A DNA stretch of 64,000 nucleotides, from assembly GCF_000741215.1 (NCBI RefSeq), contig NZ_JGYX01000002.1:1-64000 (forward strand), given 5' to 3'. This DNA comes from Bifidobacterium pullorum subsp. gallinarum (GTDB lineage: Bacteria > Actinomycetota > Actinomycetes > Actinomycetales > Bifidobacteriaceae). The first letter of the stretch is position 1; each line of letters starts with the position of its first letter. The notes beneath the pieces were generated by a model. The model saw only the letters and a list, made by a program, of their open reading frames with translations, did no database searches and was not told the origin of the DNA. The position numbers and the translations under genes were made by a program. This document shows, piece by piece, positions 27,892 through 35,959 of this stretch.

Positions 27892-29068
27892 TGCGGCCAA
27901 TCTCCTCTGCATTATTAGATTCACCTATCTCTGGTTCAGGTCTAAACGGTTCAAGTAGTTTTTCAGGGATGCGGTTCAACCGCAATACACCGTCCAGCGC
28001 TGTTATTCTTAACGCAAGATCTTCAAATCGTTCGACCATGTCAGGCATCTTCGACCCAGCCGGCAAATGCGAGTTAATTGACAACAAGGTATCACGTTCA
28101 TTTAGCTTGTTTGCATCTATGAATTCGCGGAACTGCTCTAGGCAAACTATGCTTGCACCATTTTGATTGAGCATGGCATAGCCCACACCTTCAACACGAA
28201 CCGCATTGGTGATCTGTGCTAAATCGTTAAAGGCATCTGCCGCTCTGACCTGATTTTGCTGAGTGACGGCAGAAATAAGTTTCTTGTCCAGACGCTCATT
28301 GGAGTGGGCTTTCAAGTATTTGACGTTCTCGGCGAAGTTACGCATCAGCGTTCGTTTGGCTTCGGTTGCGGACGATATGGCTTGCACTATCAGTGCATCG
28401 CGCAGACGCGAATCTTCAATGGCACGGGCTTGCATGAGTTTGTCCCATGCCCCTTCGGCCAATGCCAAGCGATCATTCTGCAGATCTACCCGGATACCTT
28501 CGATTTGATCTCTCAGACTATGCACTTCGGCCAATACCATGGCGATGGCTATCTGAGTCTGCAAATGCCGCATGGTATCCATGACATCGGATGGCATCTT
28601 CTCCCAGTCAAGCCGAACCTGCTTATAGAACTTTCCCCTCGCATCGAACACCTGTGGCAGAATCCTCCCATTGGAATCCTCCTTAAAGAATAACTTGCCT
28701 TCTTCAACCATCTTCATGATTTCTTCGGGCAAATGTGCCACCAGCGTTGCCTCATCTTTGTTGGAGAACGCCTTAATGAGCTGGAAGAGTCCGGGCGCTA
28801 ATGTCTGGAGCTGTTCCAGATTGCCAAGGAAGCCAAAGATCTTGCGTCGCATCTCAAGAGGAATATCCACTGGCTCGGTCACCAATGCTTGCGATTGCGG
28901 ATCCCACCGATCAATCTCAACCTGGAGTCTGGGCACCATTTCATAAATCGCTTGCTGGGAGATTGGGCGGCTTGGATCATCACCGACGAAACCGCACTGA
29001 GGGCAAGACAATGCCCTGTCAGAAATACTTGTACCACAATTTGGACACATTATCATCGCCATTGTCAT
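27869..29068 (-). CDS. Zinc-ribbon protein of the restriction-modification operon, unknown function
   Basis: 399 aa. The N-terminus has CPNCG and CPQCG, a classical zinc ribbon. The rest is mainly helical and charged (LRDQIEGIRVDLQNDRLALAEGAW, ATEAKRTLMRNFAENVKYL) with no recognised catalytic motif. The start ATG at 29068 overlaps the stop of the restriction endonuclease gene (ATGA), so translation is coupled; Met 29062 is an alternative. The coupling suggests a product needed together with the nuclease, but no function can be assigned. Confidence 0.65.
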   Translation of the reverse strand: MTMAMIMCPNCGTSISDRALSCPQCGFVGDDPSRPISQQAIYEMVPRLQVEIDRWDPQSQALVTEPVDIPLEMRRKIFGFLGNLEQLQTLAPGLFQLIKAFSNKDEATLVAHLPEEIMKMVEEGKLFFKEDSNGRILPQVFDARGKFYKQVRLDWEKMPSDVMDTMRHLQTQIAIAMVLAEVHSLRDQIEGIRVDLQNDRLALAEGAWDKLMQARAIEDSRLRDALIVQAISSATEAKRTLMRNFAENVKYLKAHSNERLDKKLISAVTQQNQVRAADAFNDLAQITNAVRVEGVGYAMLNQNGASIVCLEQFREFIDANKLNERDTLLSINSHLPAGSKMPDMVERFEDLALRITALDGVLRLNRIPEKLLEPFRPEPEIGESNNAEEIGRNVLQEEE

Positions 29069-30495
29069 TCCTCTCCTTGCGGAGTATCCGGATTCCGCAA
29101 ATCCACTTCCTTCACCTCTTGGTAAATGGCGGTGATGTCCTTGAGGTTGATGCGGAACTGGCTTCGCGAATGGGGTGTCCACTTGCCGTCCTTGAGCGTG
29201 ATCTTGTCGCCTGGATCGTAGACGGCTTTGCCGTCTTGGAAGGCTTGGAGGAACAATCCGAAGCTGGTGGAGATGCCGAGGGTGACGAGTGGACCGAACT
29301 CCACCGTGATCTTCCCGTCCTCTTTCTCCCTGAGATACGGCACGTAGGCGGCACGGTTGTGCTTGCGCTGCCAGTGTTCGAGCAGCTTGAGGTACGACCA
29401 TCCGGCGGCGAGGTCACCGGTTTGCTTGTCATACAGTGCGATCATTCCATTGGGATTGAAATGCTTGGCATCCGTAAATCCAACGAGCCGGAGGTTGAGT
29501 TTCGCGCCGTCCTTGTCTTCGCCGGGACGGTTGATGTCGCCCGAGGTGAAGTAGTACTCGTTAGGATCGCCGTTTTCGTCGGTGCCGCTGATATGTCCGT
29601 ATCGCAGCACGAAATCGGCTTGGGATTGGCCCGTGATCCAACCCATGTCGGGTTGAGGAGTGAACAGCGTGACCCGGTGGTTGCTGCGGCGCTCAAGCGA
29701 GGGCTGCTTGATGGCCTTAAGCTCCCAAATGTCGAAGTCAGGACCCGGAATGGCGTTCTCGCCCACGCCAAGCTCCGCCTCCAAGGTCAGGCCGGGAGCG
29801 TTGGGAGCGACATATGGCTTGTCGATGGAACCATCGTTGCGTAAACGCCATGGAATGATCTTCTTGCCAATGATGCCGAGGAGCGCATTCTCAAGAACGG
29901 AGAACTCGCCGGGTTTCCTCTGCCCTTGAAACACCACCGGACAGACATGTCCTTTCTCGAAAGTAGGCATGTTAAGGACGTATCTGGCCGCTGGGGACGG
30001 AGCGCCGACGACCAAGGCGACGACGTGTTTCTTTCCGCCATCCGCTTCCCTCACCGTTCCGAAGAACAGGCACCGTCCTTCTTCATGCCCACGTTTTGAC
30101 TCGCTCAACAACTCGGATGGTGCTTCCTCACATCCCTTCAGAAAACCGGAGAACCGCACTTCGGGATATTGCGGATAGAAGCACATGTTGGCGTTCGGAG
30201 CACCGAACTCACCGTCAGGCGTGACCCACCGCCATGGCACGGGGATGCGAATGAGCAGTGGCCCGGCTTTCTTCTTCTGTGATTTCGGATCGGTGTACCA
30301 CGGCGTGCCGAGGGGAAGGAAAGCCAAGTCAGAAGGATCGTTACCCAAGAAAATCTGTTGCTTCGAGTTGTTGTTGGGCACCAATCGCTTGACCCAGATG
30401 CTTTCAGCGCCAGCTCGGGTTAACAGATCATAGACCTGCTGGATATCGGCCGTGTCGTACCATTGCCGATCGTCGTTGATATGGGTATCACGCAT
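29065..30495 (-). CDS. Type II restriction endonuclease, MvaI/BcnI family
   Basis: 476 aa. The C-terminal half shows the MvaI/BcnI-type catalytic pattern: LTLEAELGV (E239), then GPDFDIWELKAIK with the PD-(D/E)xK residues near 253-260. Known members cut CCWGG or CCSGG and are related to MutH. The gene follows the C5 methyltransferase by 62 bases on the same strand, forming a complete type II pair. The N-terminal 200 residues are longer than in MvaI and may hold an additional domain. The recognition site here is not visible from the sequence. Confidence 0.8.
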   Translation of the reverse strand: MRDTHINDDRQWYDTADIQQVYDLLTRAGAESIWVKRLVPNNNSKQQIFLGNDPSDLAFLPLGTPWYTDPKSQKKKAGPLLIRIPVPWRWVTPDGEFGAPNANMCFYPQYPEVRFSGFLKGCEEAPSELLSESKRGHEEGRCLFFGTVREADGGKKHVVALVVGAPSPAARYVLNMPTFEKGHVCPVVFQGQRKPGEFSVLENALLGIIGKKIIPWRLRNDGSIDKPYVAPNAPGLTLEAELGVGENAIPGPDFDIWELKAIKQPSLERRSNHRVTLFTPQPDMGWITGQSQADFVLRYGHISGTDENGDPNEYYFTSGDINRPGEDKDGAKLNLRLVGFTDAKHFNPNGMIALYDKQTGDLAAGWSYLKLLEHWQRKHNRAAYVPYLREKEDGKITVEFGPLVTLGISTSFGLFLQAFQDGKAVYDPGDKITLKDGKWTPHSRSQFRINLKDITAIYQEVKEVDLRNPDTPQGEE

Positions 30496-30557
30496 AACTC
30501 AACAATACCCATGCCGACGGCAACACCAAAGTGGCAACGGTTTGGCGGCGTGCCGTT

Positions 30558-31904
30558 TCAGTCGCGGCTTGCGCCGGCGACGGCCAAACGGCGAGCCTTC
30601 TGAATCGCCTCCTCGGTCATTTCGGAATCGGAGATCAGTTCGAGGGTCTCGTCTTCCTGCATGACCTTGAGAATATGTGGTCGCATAATGCGGGCGATCT
30701 CCGCGACCGCCGGCACAACCACGGAGTTGCCAAACTGGCGATAAGCCTGCGTATCCGAGACGGGAATGCGCAGATCATCTGGGTATCCCATAAGACGGGC
30801 GCATTCGCGCGGCGTGAGCCGACGGGGGCGTTTGCCTTTCTGCGCGACCAATATCTCGGAACCGTCTTTGTGGTAGCGGGCGGACAAGGTGCGGGACACC
30901 ATGTCAGGCGTCACTAAACCGTAGCCGAAACCATGCCCCATAGCCTCGTGCTTGGCTTTGTAATCCTGCAGGTACTGCCACAGACGCGGCGTGAGCGTGT
31001 ACTTGTCCTGCACTTTGTTGTGCTCGTGGTCGAAGTATCGGTCGCCATCCCAAGGCAGCACAGGCTCCGTTCCATCGGTCTTATGCAGGATATCGGCGAG
31101 AACTGGCTTATGCTCAGGGAATTTGAGATCGTCCCACGTGAAGTCGGTCTTCGAGCGGAAACCCACGATGTAGATGCGCTCGCGGTGCTGCGGTACGAAA
31201 TGCTGTCCATCAATGACCTTCCAATGCACCTCGTAGCCCAATTCGTTCTGCAGGGCATCGAGAATGACTTGGAATGTGCGGCCACGGTCGTGAGAGGTCA
31301 GATTCTTCACGTTCTCCAACAGGAATGCCGCCGGGCGTTTCGCGGCGATGATGCGTGCCACGTCGAAGAACAGTGTGCCCTGCGTCTTGTCGCGGAATCC
31401 TGTTTCACGGCCCAAACTGCGCTTCTTCGATACACCGGCTACACTGAACGGCTGGCATGGGAAACCAGCGAGCACCACATCGCAGTCGGGGATGTCATTC
31501 ACGTCTACCTTGGTGATATCTCCGGCCATCTGTTCGGCAAACCCATAGTTCGTGCGATATGTGCGGGTCGAGAATTCATTCCATTCCGACGAAAACACCG
31601 CATACCCGCCAGCCGAAGCAAAACCGCGGCGGATGCCGCCGATACCAGCGAACAGGTCGATGGTACGGAAATCAGTGCCGTCCTCACGCGTGGTGCCGAA
31701 ATACAACTCGCGCAACGCAGGAACGATGGCCGGCTTGCACTTCACCTTGCCGGATTCCCAACGCTCCACCGTCGAGGTGGACACTTGCAGCGATTCGGCA
31801 AGCTGCCGGCACGTCATGGAACCGCGCAGCAACGCGATAAGCTCTGTTGCTTCGTCAAAATGGCCATCGGTCTGAGTGTCGTGCGATGCGGTTGCGGTGC
31901 TCAT
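30558..31904 (-). CDS. DNA (cytosine-5) methyltransferase with N-terminal HTH
   Basis: 448 aa. N-terminal residues 20-70 form an HTH ([32 protein letters not shown]). The methylase motifs follow in order: [24 protein letters not shown] with the catalytic Cys, [22 protein letters not shown], and [13 protein letters not shown]. An N-terminal HTH that represses its own gene is known in M.EcoRII and M.SsoII, which act on CCWGG and CCNGG. No ribosome site precedes the ATG; a TATATT box lies seven bases upstream, so the mRNA is probably leaderless. It protects DNA from the nuclease encoded next. Confidence 0.92.
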   Translation of the reverse strand: MSTATASHDTQTDGHFDEATELIALLRGSMTCRQLAESLQVSTSTVERWESGKVKCKPAIVPALRELYFGTTREDGTDFRTIDLFAGIGGIRRGFASAGGYAVFSSEWNEFSTRTYRTNYGFAEQMAGDITKVDVNDIPDCDVVLAGFPCQPFSVAGVSKKRSLGRETGFRDKTQGTLFFDVARIIAAKRPAAFLLENVKNLTSHDRGRTFQVILDALQNELGYEVHWKVIDGQHFVPQHRERIYIVGFRSKTDFTWDDLKFPEHKPVLADILHKTDGTEPVLPWDGDRYFDHEHNKVQDKYTLTPRLWQYLQDYKAKHEAMGHGFGYGLVTPDMVSRTLSARYHKDGSEILVAQKGKRPRRLTPRECARLMGYPDDLRIPVSDTQAYRQFGNSVVVPAVAEIARIMRPHILKVMQEDETLELISDSEMTEEAIQKARRLAVAGASRD

Positions 31905-31911
31905 AGGGAAG

Positions 31912-31930
31912 AATATACATCATTATGATG
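31912..31930 (-). promoter_or_regulatory. Leaderless promoter and palindromic operator of the methyltransferase
   Basis: On the reverse strand, TATATT (31917-31912) lies seven bases before the ATG at 31904. Directly next to it is a perfect palindrome CATCATTATGATG (31918-31930), placed in the -35/-10 spacer. This fits an autorepressor site for the HTH at the methyltransferase N-terminus. Confidence 0.6.
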
Positions 31931-32078
31931 ACAAAAATTCCCAGAGAATCGCTAACGTCAACCAAACTAGAACAAGCGTTCGATCCACAGCTTACTATGC
32001 GAACCATATATGGACATATGACCCAGCATATTTCATTGAAAGATATTTGACGATCACGAAAATGAACTGCCGGGGGCG

Positions 32079-32124
32079 GACGAAATGTTGAACTCCTTGG
32101 GTGAGAGGAGTCCAACATTTCGTC
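32079..32124. repeat. Long imperfect inverted repeat
   Basis: Arms GACGAAATGTTG-A-ACTCCT (32079-32097) and AGGAGT-C-CAACATTTCGTC (32106-32124) pair over 18 bases with one symmetric mismatch and an 8-base loop. Transcribed it would give a stable hairpin; it may be a terminator for the decayed phage gene next to it or a small mobile-element relic. Confidence 0.6.
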
Positions 32125-32171
32125 ACCACCTCGAACGGACTACCACAGCTTGACAAAAGATACGCAACCTT

Positions 32172-32290
32172 TCAGGCTTGACCGTTGCCGTAGTCACCAC
32201 GGAACACGTTGAGGTCCAATGGCCCGGTGTATCCGGGCAGCCGTCCGTTGAACGCGTATGGCGCATCGTCTCGCCATACGCGCCGTATCA
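32172..32290 (-). pseudogene. 3' fragment of a GH25-type phage endolysin gene
   Basis: The reverse strand reads VWRDDAPYAFNGRLPGY, then TGPLDLNVFRGDYGNGQA and a stop at 32172-32174. The part GRLPGYTGPLDLNVF matches the conserved C-terminal end of GH25 muramidases (compare GRIPGYGGHLDLDLF in the lysin at 12396-12440). Upstream coding sequence is missing. It indicates that the tRNA-Pro island was once a prophage. Confidence 0.55.
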
Positions 32291-32401
32291 CCAGAGATCA
32301 ATGATTAGCCCCATATTCCCAAATTAACTTTAACGAGCAGTTATTCAGTTACCAGCAATGACCTGTCATTATCGACAAGAATTGACGGCAGATATGAATC
32401 T

Positions 32402-32791
32402 CTACCACAAGTGGCGCTCAGTCTGTCCAAACATGGATTCCCACAGGTCAATGGATTGCTTTGTCTGTTCACCCCAGTCATATTCGTTGTTGTCGATAAT
32501 CTCGTCCATTCCGTCCGCAAGTTTATTAATGATTTCCGGGCGATCGTATGACCCATCAGTTTTAATCGGTACGCTTACCGTTACCAAACGGTACTCGTCG
32601 ATATTCAATATGGGATGTCCATCAGGTTCTGCAACCATGAAATTATCGCAGTATCCGTAACCCTCGGAGTCTTTGCGAAAAAGACCGACCCCGGGTGACC
32701 CATCAAGTAGATAGAAGCAAATCTGTACATCAACCATCGACGTTTTAATCATATCCTTCTTCAAAATATCCATTAGTGTCATACACGTCAT
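32402..32791 (-). CDS. Small hypothetical island protein
   Basis: About 129 aa if started at ATG 32791; Met 32782, 32773, 32752 or 32737 are alternatives and none has a clearly better ribosome site. A longer open frame extends into the tRNA gene and is not credible there. The product (MVDVQICFYLLDGSPGVGLF, GYGYCDNFMVAEPDGHP, RLVTVSVPIKTDGSYDRPEI, EYDWGEQTKQSIDLW) looks like a compact soluble protein similar in style to small phage or immunity proteins, but I do not recognise the family. It is AT-rich, like the rest of the island. Confidence 0.55.
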   Translation of the reverse strand: MTCMTLMDILKKDMIKTSMVDVQICFYLLDGSPGVGLFRKDSEGYGYCDNFMVAEPDGHPILNIDEYRLVTVSVPIKTDGSYDRPEIINKLADGMDEIIDNNEYDWGEQTKQSIDLWESMFGQTERHLW

Positions 32792-32887
32792 ATGACACGA
32801 TGCTTCTTCACATCGTCTCCGCAAGCACTGCAAAGGCTCATTCATGTAGAAGGCCTTTGGCGCCAAGCGAAAAACAAGATTTTCAAA

Positions 32888-32922
32888 GTCGGGCTGACAG
32901 GATTTGAACCTGCGACATCCTG
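32888..32922. repeat. Attachment-site repeat, right copy (within tRNA-Pro)
   Basis: Bases 32888-32914 are identical to 25996-26022; similarity continues to 32922 with two mismatches. It covers the discriminator, acceptor and T-arm of the tRNA, the part most often used as crossover site by tyrosine integrases. Confidence 0.85.
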
Positions 32923-32962
32923 CTCCCAAAGCAGGCGCGCTACCAAACTGCGCTACAGCCCG
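32889..32962 (-). tRNA. tRNA-Pro(TGG)
   Basis: The reverse strand gives a complete cloverleaf: acceptor CGGGCTG/CAGCCCG, D-arm with AGTTTGGTAGC, anticodon arm CCTGCTTTGGGAGCAGG with anticodon TGG, and T-arm GCAGGTTCAAATCCTGT, with discriminator A. The 3' end points into the island, so the gene was restored by the attachment-site sequence on integration. Confidence 0.93.
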
Positions 32963-33049
32963 TTGCATCGGTTCCGGTCGTCACCGGTCACGACACAATG
33001 AATCAGTATATCGCACCCGCAGACCTTGCCGACTGCGCAACACACAACA

Positions 33050-33087
33050 CGGGTGGTAGCCCGCTCCACGAAGCGGGCCGCCACCCG
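33050..33087 (-). terminator. Terminator of glgX
   Basis: Arms CGGGTGG-TA-GCCCGCT (33050-33066) and AGCGGGC-CG-CCACCCG (33071-33087) form a long stem with a small internal mismatch, 25 bases past the glgX stop. Confidence 0.75.
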
Positions 33088-33111
33088 TCTGCGACCAAGA
33101 CGGCATAAGTC

Positions 33112-35253
33112 CTAGAATTTGCGTTGCGCTTCCGGTTTCCGGTCGCTCATCAGCAGCAGGAAGCTGCGTGATTGCGCGGTGATGGCGAATCCGGCCTCGT
33201 AGTTGAGTTCCGGCCCGTCGGGGTTGTGCGTGTCGACCACCAGCTTCCACTTCTTGCCGTACCGTTCGTCCGGCAGCGTGAACTGGATCGGCTCGTAGTG
33301 GGCGTTGAAGATCAGGATGAAGTCGTTGTCCACCATCTGGTTGCCGAACCAATCGGCTTCGGGAATGTCCGATCCGTTGAGGTAGATCATCACCGAGAAC
33401 GCGTGGGTGTTCTGCCAGTCGGCCATATCCATAATCGAACCGGTGTGGTCGAACCATTCGGCCTGCGGGATCTTGTCCACCGGGTCGCCCGGCATGCGGC
33501 CGGAGAAGAAGCGGCGCCGGTGCAGCACCGGATGGTTGAGGCGCAGGTGGATCATCTTGGAGACGAACGCCAGCATCTCCTGCTGCGAATCGTCGAGGTC
33601 CCAATTCGTCCACGAGATCTCGTTGTCCTGGCAGTACGCGTTGTTGTTGCCGCCCTGCGTGCGCATGACCTCGTCGCCGCCGCAGATCATCGGGATGCCC
33701 TGGCTGACGAGCAGCGTGGCGAACATGTTGCGCATCTGCCGCTGGCGCAGTTCGTTGACGTCACGGATGTTGGTCGGCCCTTCCACACCGCAGTTCCAGG
33801 AACGGTTGTTGCTTTCGCCGTCGCGGTTGCCTTCGCCGTTCGCCTCGTTGTGCTTGTTGTTGTAGCTGACCAAGTCGTTCATCGTGAAGCCGTCGTGCGC
33901 GGTGATGAAGTTCACCGAGGCGACCGGTCGACGCCCGTTCATCTGGTACAGGTCCGAACTGCCCATCAGACGGCTGGCGAACTCCGGCAGCGTGGACGGC
34001 TGCGAGCGCCAGAAATCGCGCACGCAGTCGCGGTACCGGCCGTTCCATTCCGACCAGCTGGAGGGGAAGCCGCCGACCTGGTAGCCGCCGGAGCCGATAT
34101 CCCACGGTTCGGCGATGAGCTTGACCTGGGAGATGACCGGATCCTGTTCGACGATGTCGAAGAAGGCGGAGAGCTTGTCCACGTCATGGAACTGGCGGGC
34201 CAGGGTGGCCGCCAGGTCGAAGCGGAAGCCGTCGACATGCATCTCGGTGACCCAGTAGCGCAGGCTGTCGGTGATGACCTGCAGCGCGCGCGGCGAGCGC
34301 ATCAGCAGGGAGTTGCCGGTGCCGGTGGTGTCGAAGTAGTGCTGCGGGTCGCCGTCGACGAGCCGGTAGTAGGCCTGGTTGTCGATGCCTTTGAAGCTCA
34401 GCGTGGGGCCGCGGTCGTTGCCTTCGGCGGTGTGGTTGTACACCACGTCGAGGATGACCTCCATGCCGGCGTTATGGTAGGCCTTGACCATCGATTTGAA
34501 CTCGTTGACCTGTTCGCCGCGCTGTCCGGAGCTCGAGTAGGCGTTGTGCGGGGCGAAGAAGCCGATGGTGTTGTATCCCCAGTAGTTGCTCAGCCCCTTC
34601 TCCTGCAGGAAGGTGTCGTTGACGTACTGGTGGATCGGCATCAGCTCGATGGTGGTGACGCCCAGCTTCTTCAGGTATTCGATCACCGACGGGTAGGCCA
34701 GGCCGGCGTAGGTGCCGCGGATGTCCGGGGGCACGTCCACGTTGAGGTTGGTCATGCCGCGCACATGAGCCTCGTAAATGACCGAATCATGGTAGGGGAT
34801 GTTCGGGTGCCGGTCGGCGCCCCAGTCGAAGTAGGGGTTGACCACCACCGATTTCATCGTGTGCCCGGCCGAGTCCAACGTGTTCATCGCCGAATTGTCG
34901 TTCGGGCTTTTGAACCAGTAGGAGAACAGACTTTCATCGCTGTCGATGTTGCCTTCGATGGCATAGGCGTAGGGGTCGAGCAGCAGCTTGTTCGGGTTGC
35001 AGCGCAGTCCCCGGTTCGGGTCGTAGGGGCCGTAGACACGGTATCCGTACCGCTGACCGGGTTGGATGCCCGGCAGATAGTTATGCCAGACATACGAGTT
35101 CTGCTCGGTCATCTCGATGCGGGTTTCGCGGTCCTGATCATCGAACAGGCACAGCTCAACCTTGTCGGCGACTTGCGAGTAGATGGAGAAATTCACGCCG
35201 GCCCCGTCGTAATGGGCGCCGAGCGGATACATCGAACCTGGTCTGATCTGCAT
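33112..35253 (-). CDS. glgX: Glycogen debranching enzyme (GlgX, GH13)
   Basis: 713 aa from ATG 35253 (MQIRPGSMYPLG); Met 35283 is an alternative. GlgX cleaves alpha-1,6 branch points of glycogen limit dextrin. It has an N-terminal CBM48-like domain, then the GH13 barrel with the four regions: VILDVVYNHT, VDGFRFDLA with the nucleophile Asp, LIAEPWD with the acid Glu, and FITAHDGF with the third acid. Full length. It works with GlgB, also in this window. Confidence 0.96.
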   Translation of the reverse strand: MQIRPGSMYPLGAHYDGAGVNFSIYSQVADKVELCLFDDQDRETRIEMTEQNSYVWHNYLPGIQPGQRYGYRVYGPYDPNRGLRCNPNKLLLDPYAYAIEGNIDSDESLFSYWFKSPNDNSAMNTLDSAGHTMKSVVVNPYFDWGADRHPNIPYHDSVIYEAHVRGMTNLNVDVPPDIRGTYAGLAYPSVIEYLKKLGVTTIELMPIHQYVNDTFLQEKGLSNYWGYNTIGFFAPHNAYSSSGQRGEQVNEFKSMVKAYHNAGMEVILDVVYNHTAEGNDRGPTLSFKGIDNQAYYRLVDGDPQHYFDTTGTGNSLLMRSPRALQVITDSLRYWVTEMHVDGFRFDLAATLARQFHDVDKLSAFFDIVEQDPVISQVKLIAEPWDIGSGGYQVGGFPSSWSEWNGRYRDCVRDFWRSQPSTLPEFASRLMGSSDLYQMNGRRPVASVNFITAHDGFTMNDLVSYNNKHNEANGEGNRDGESNNRSWNCGVEGPTNIRDVNELRQRQMRNMFATLLVSQGIPMICGGDEVMRTQGGNNNAYCQDNEISWTNWDLDDSQQEMLAFVSKMIHLRLNHPVLHRRRFFSGRMPGDPVDKIPQAEWFDHTGSIMDMADWQNTHAFSVMIYLNGSDIPEADWFGNQMVDNDFILIFNAHYEPIQFTLPDERYGKKWKLVVDTHNPDGPELNYEAGFAITAQSRSFLLLMSDRKPEAQRKF

Positions 35254-35342
35254 AGTTCCAGTATCGCACATGGCGTCCGGCACGACGCGGTATTCCGTCT
35301 AACCGGTTCGGTATCCGCACGAATGGGAACCGTGTGCGCCGG

Positions 35343-35942
35343 TTACGCCGTTGCGCGTGACAGACGGCGTATCGCCTCATGCTGGATGGCGATCATCGAG
35401 TTGGATGAGGTGACCCCGGCCTGGATCAGCTCGTCCCAGGTCACCCAGGCGGACCATACGTGTTCGTCGGCGTCCAGGTGACGCGGCACGGTGTGCCAGC
35501 GGTCCAGATGCAGCACCATGATGTGCGCCAGTTCGTCGGACATGCCCTCCGAGGAATAGAAGGCACCAGCATGGTCCACGTGCACGGCGTCGGCATCATC
35601 CGGAACCACGCCGGTCTCCTCGCGCAGTTCGCGCAGGGCGGCGGCCATCACCTCCTCGCCGGCGTCCATCAGACCGGCCGGCAAGCCGTACGCGAACAGG
35701 TCGGATCCGGCCCGGTACTCACGTTCCATCAGGTACCGGTCGTTCGCCGTGTCGTGCACGAGCATGACCACGCACGGCGCGTGGCGCATGACCTGGCGTC
35801 GGACCACGATGTCGCCGCCGTCCCGGGCGTGCAGGGCCAGACGCATGTCCTCCACCGAGAACACCGCCCCCTGGTACACCGTGTCGCGTTCCAGCACGGT
35901 GACCGGCCGGTTCATGTCGATGATGTCGCCGTTTTGCTCCAT
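35343..35942 (-). CDS. NUDIX hydrolase (ADP-ribose pyrophosphatase type)
   Basis: 199 aa from ATG 35942. A perfect NUDIX box is present (GLMDAGEEVMAAALRELREETGVV, Gx5Ex7REUxEExGU), together with the upstream ER-type pattern REYRAGSDLFAYGLPAG seen in ADP-ribose pyrophosphatases. It probably hydrolyses ADP-ribose or related nucleoside diphosphates linked to a moiety. It lies 17 bases after the Nif3-like gene on the same strand; the two are likely cotranscribed. Confidence 0.88.
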   Translation of the reverse strand: MEQNGDIIDMNRPVTVLERDTVYQGAVFSVEDMRLALHARDGGDIVVRRQVMRHAPCVVMLVHDTANDRYLMEREYRAGSDLFAYGLPAGLMDAGEEVMAAALRELREETGVVPDDADAVHVDHAGAFYSSEGMSDELAHIMVLHLDRWHTVPRHLDADEHVWSAWVTWDELIQAGVTSSNSMIAIQHEAIRRLSRATA

Positions 35943-35959
35943 GTCACACCCCGTACCGT

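Larger units (their letters stand above)
31931..32401. other. Gene-free stretch with a long hairpin and a phage lysin remnant
   Basis: No complete gene is visible. It is AT-rich and holds a long imperfect inverted repeat at 32079-32124, the 3' fragment of a lysin gene at 32172-32290 and an 11-bp inverted repeat inside that fragment (32253-32282). It looks like decayed prophage DNA between the methyltransferase promoter and the island's last small gene. Confidence 0.6.

Noticed and set aside
32792-32968. N-terminal extension of the small island gene through the tRNA-Pro sequence
   Set aside because: Translation of a tRNA gene is not credible, and the tRNA shows its full cloverleaf there.
33172-35481. 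Long open frame (769 codons) opposite glgX
   Set aside because: Shadow of glgX, with a Val/Arg/His-rich product lacking any motif.
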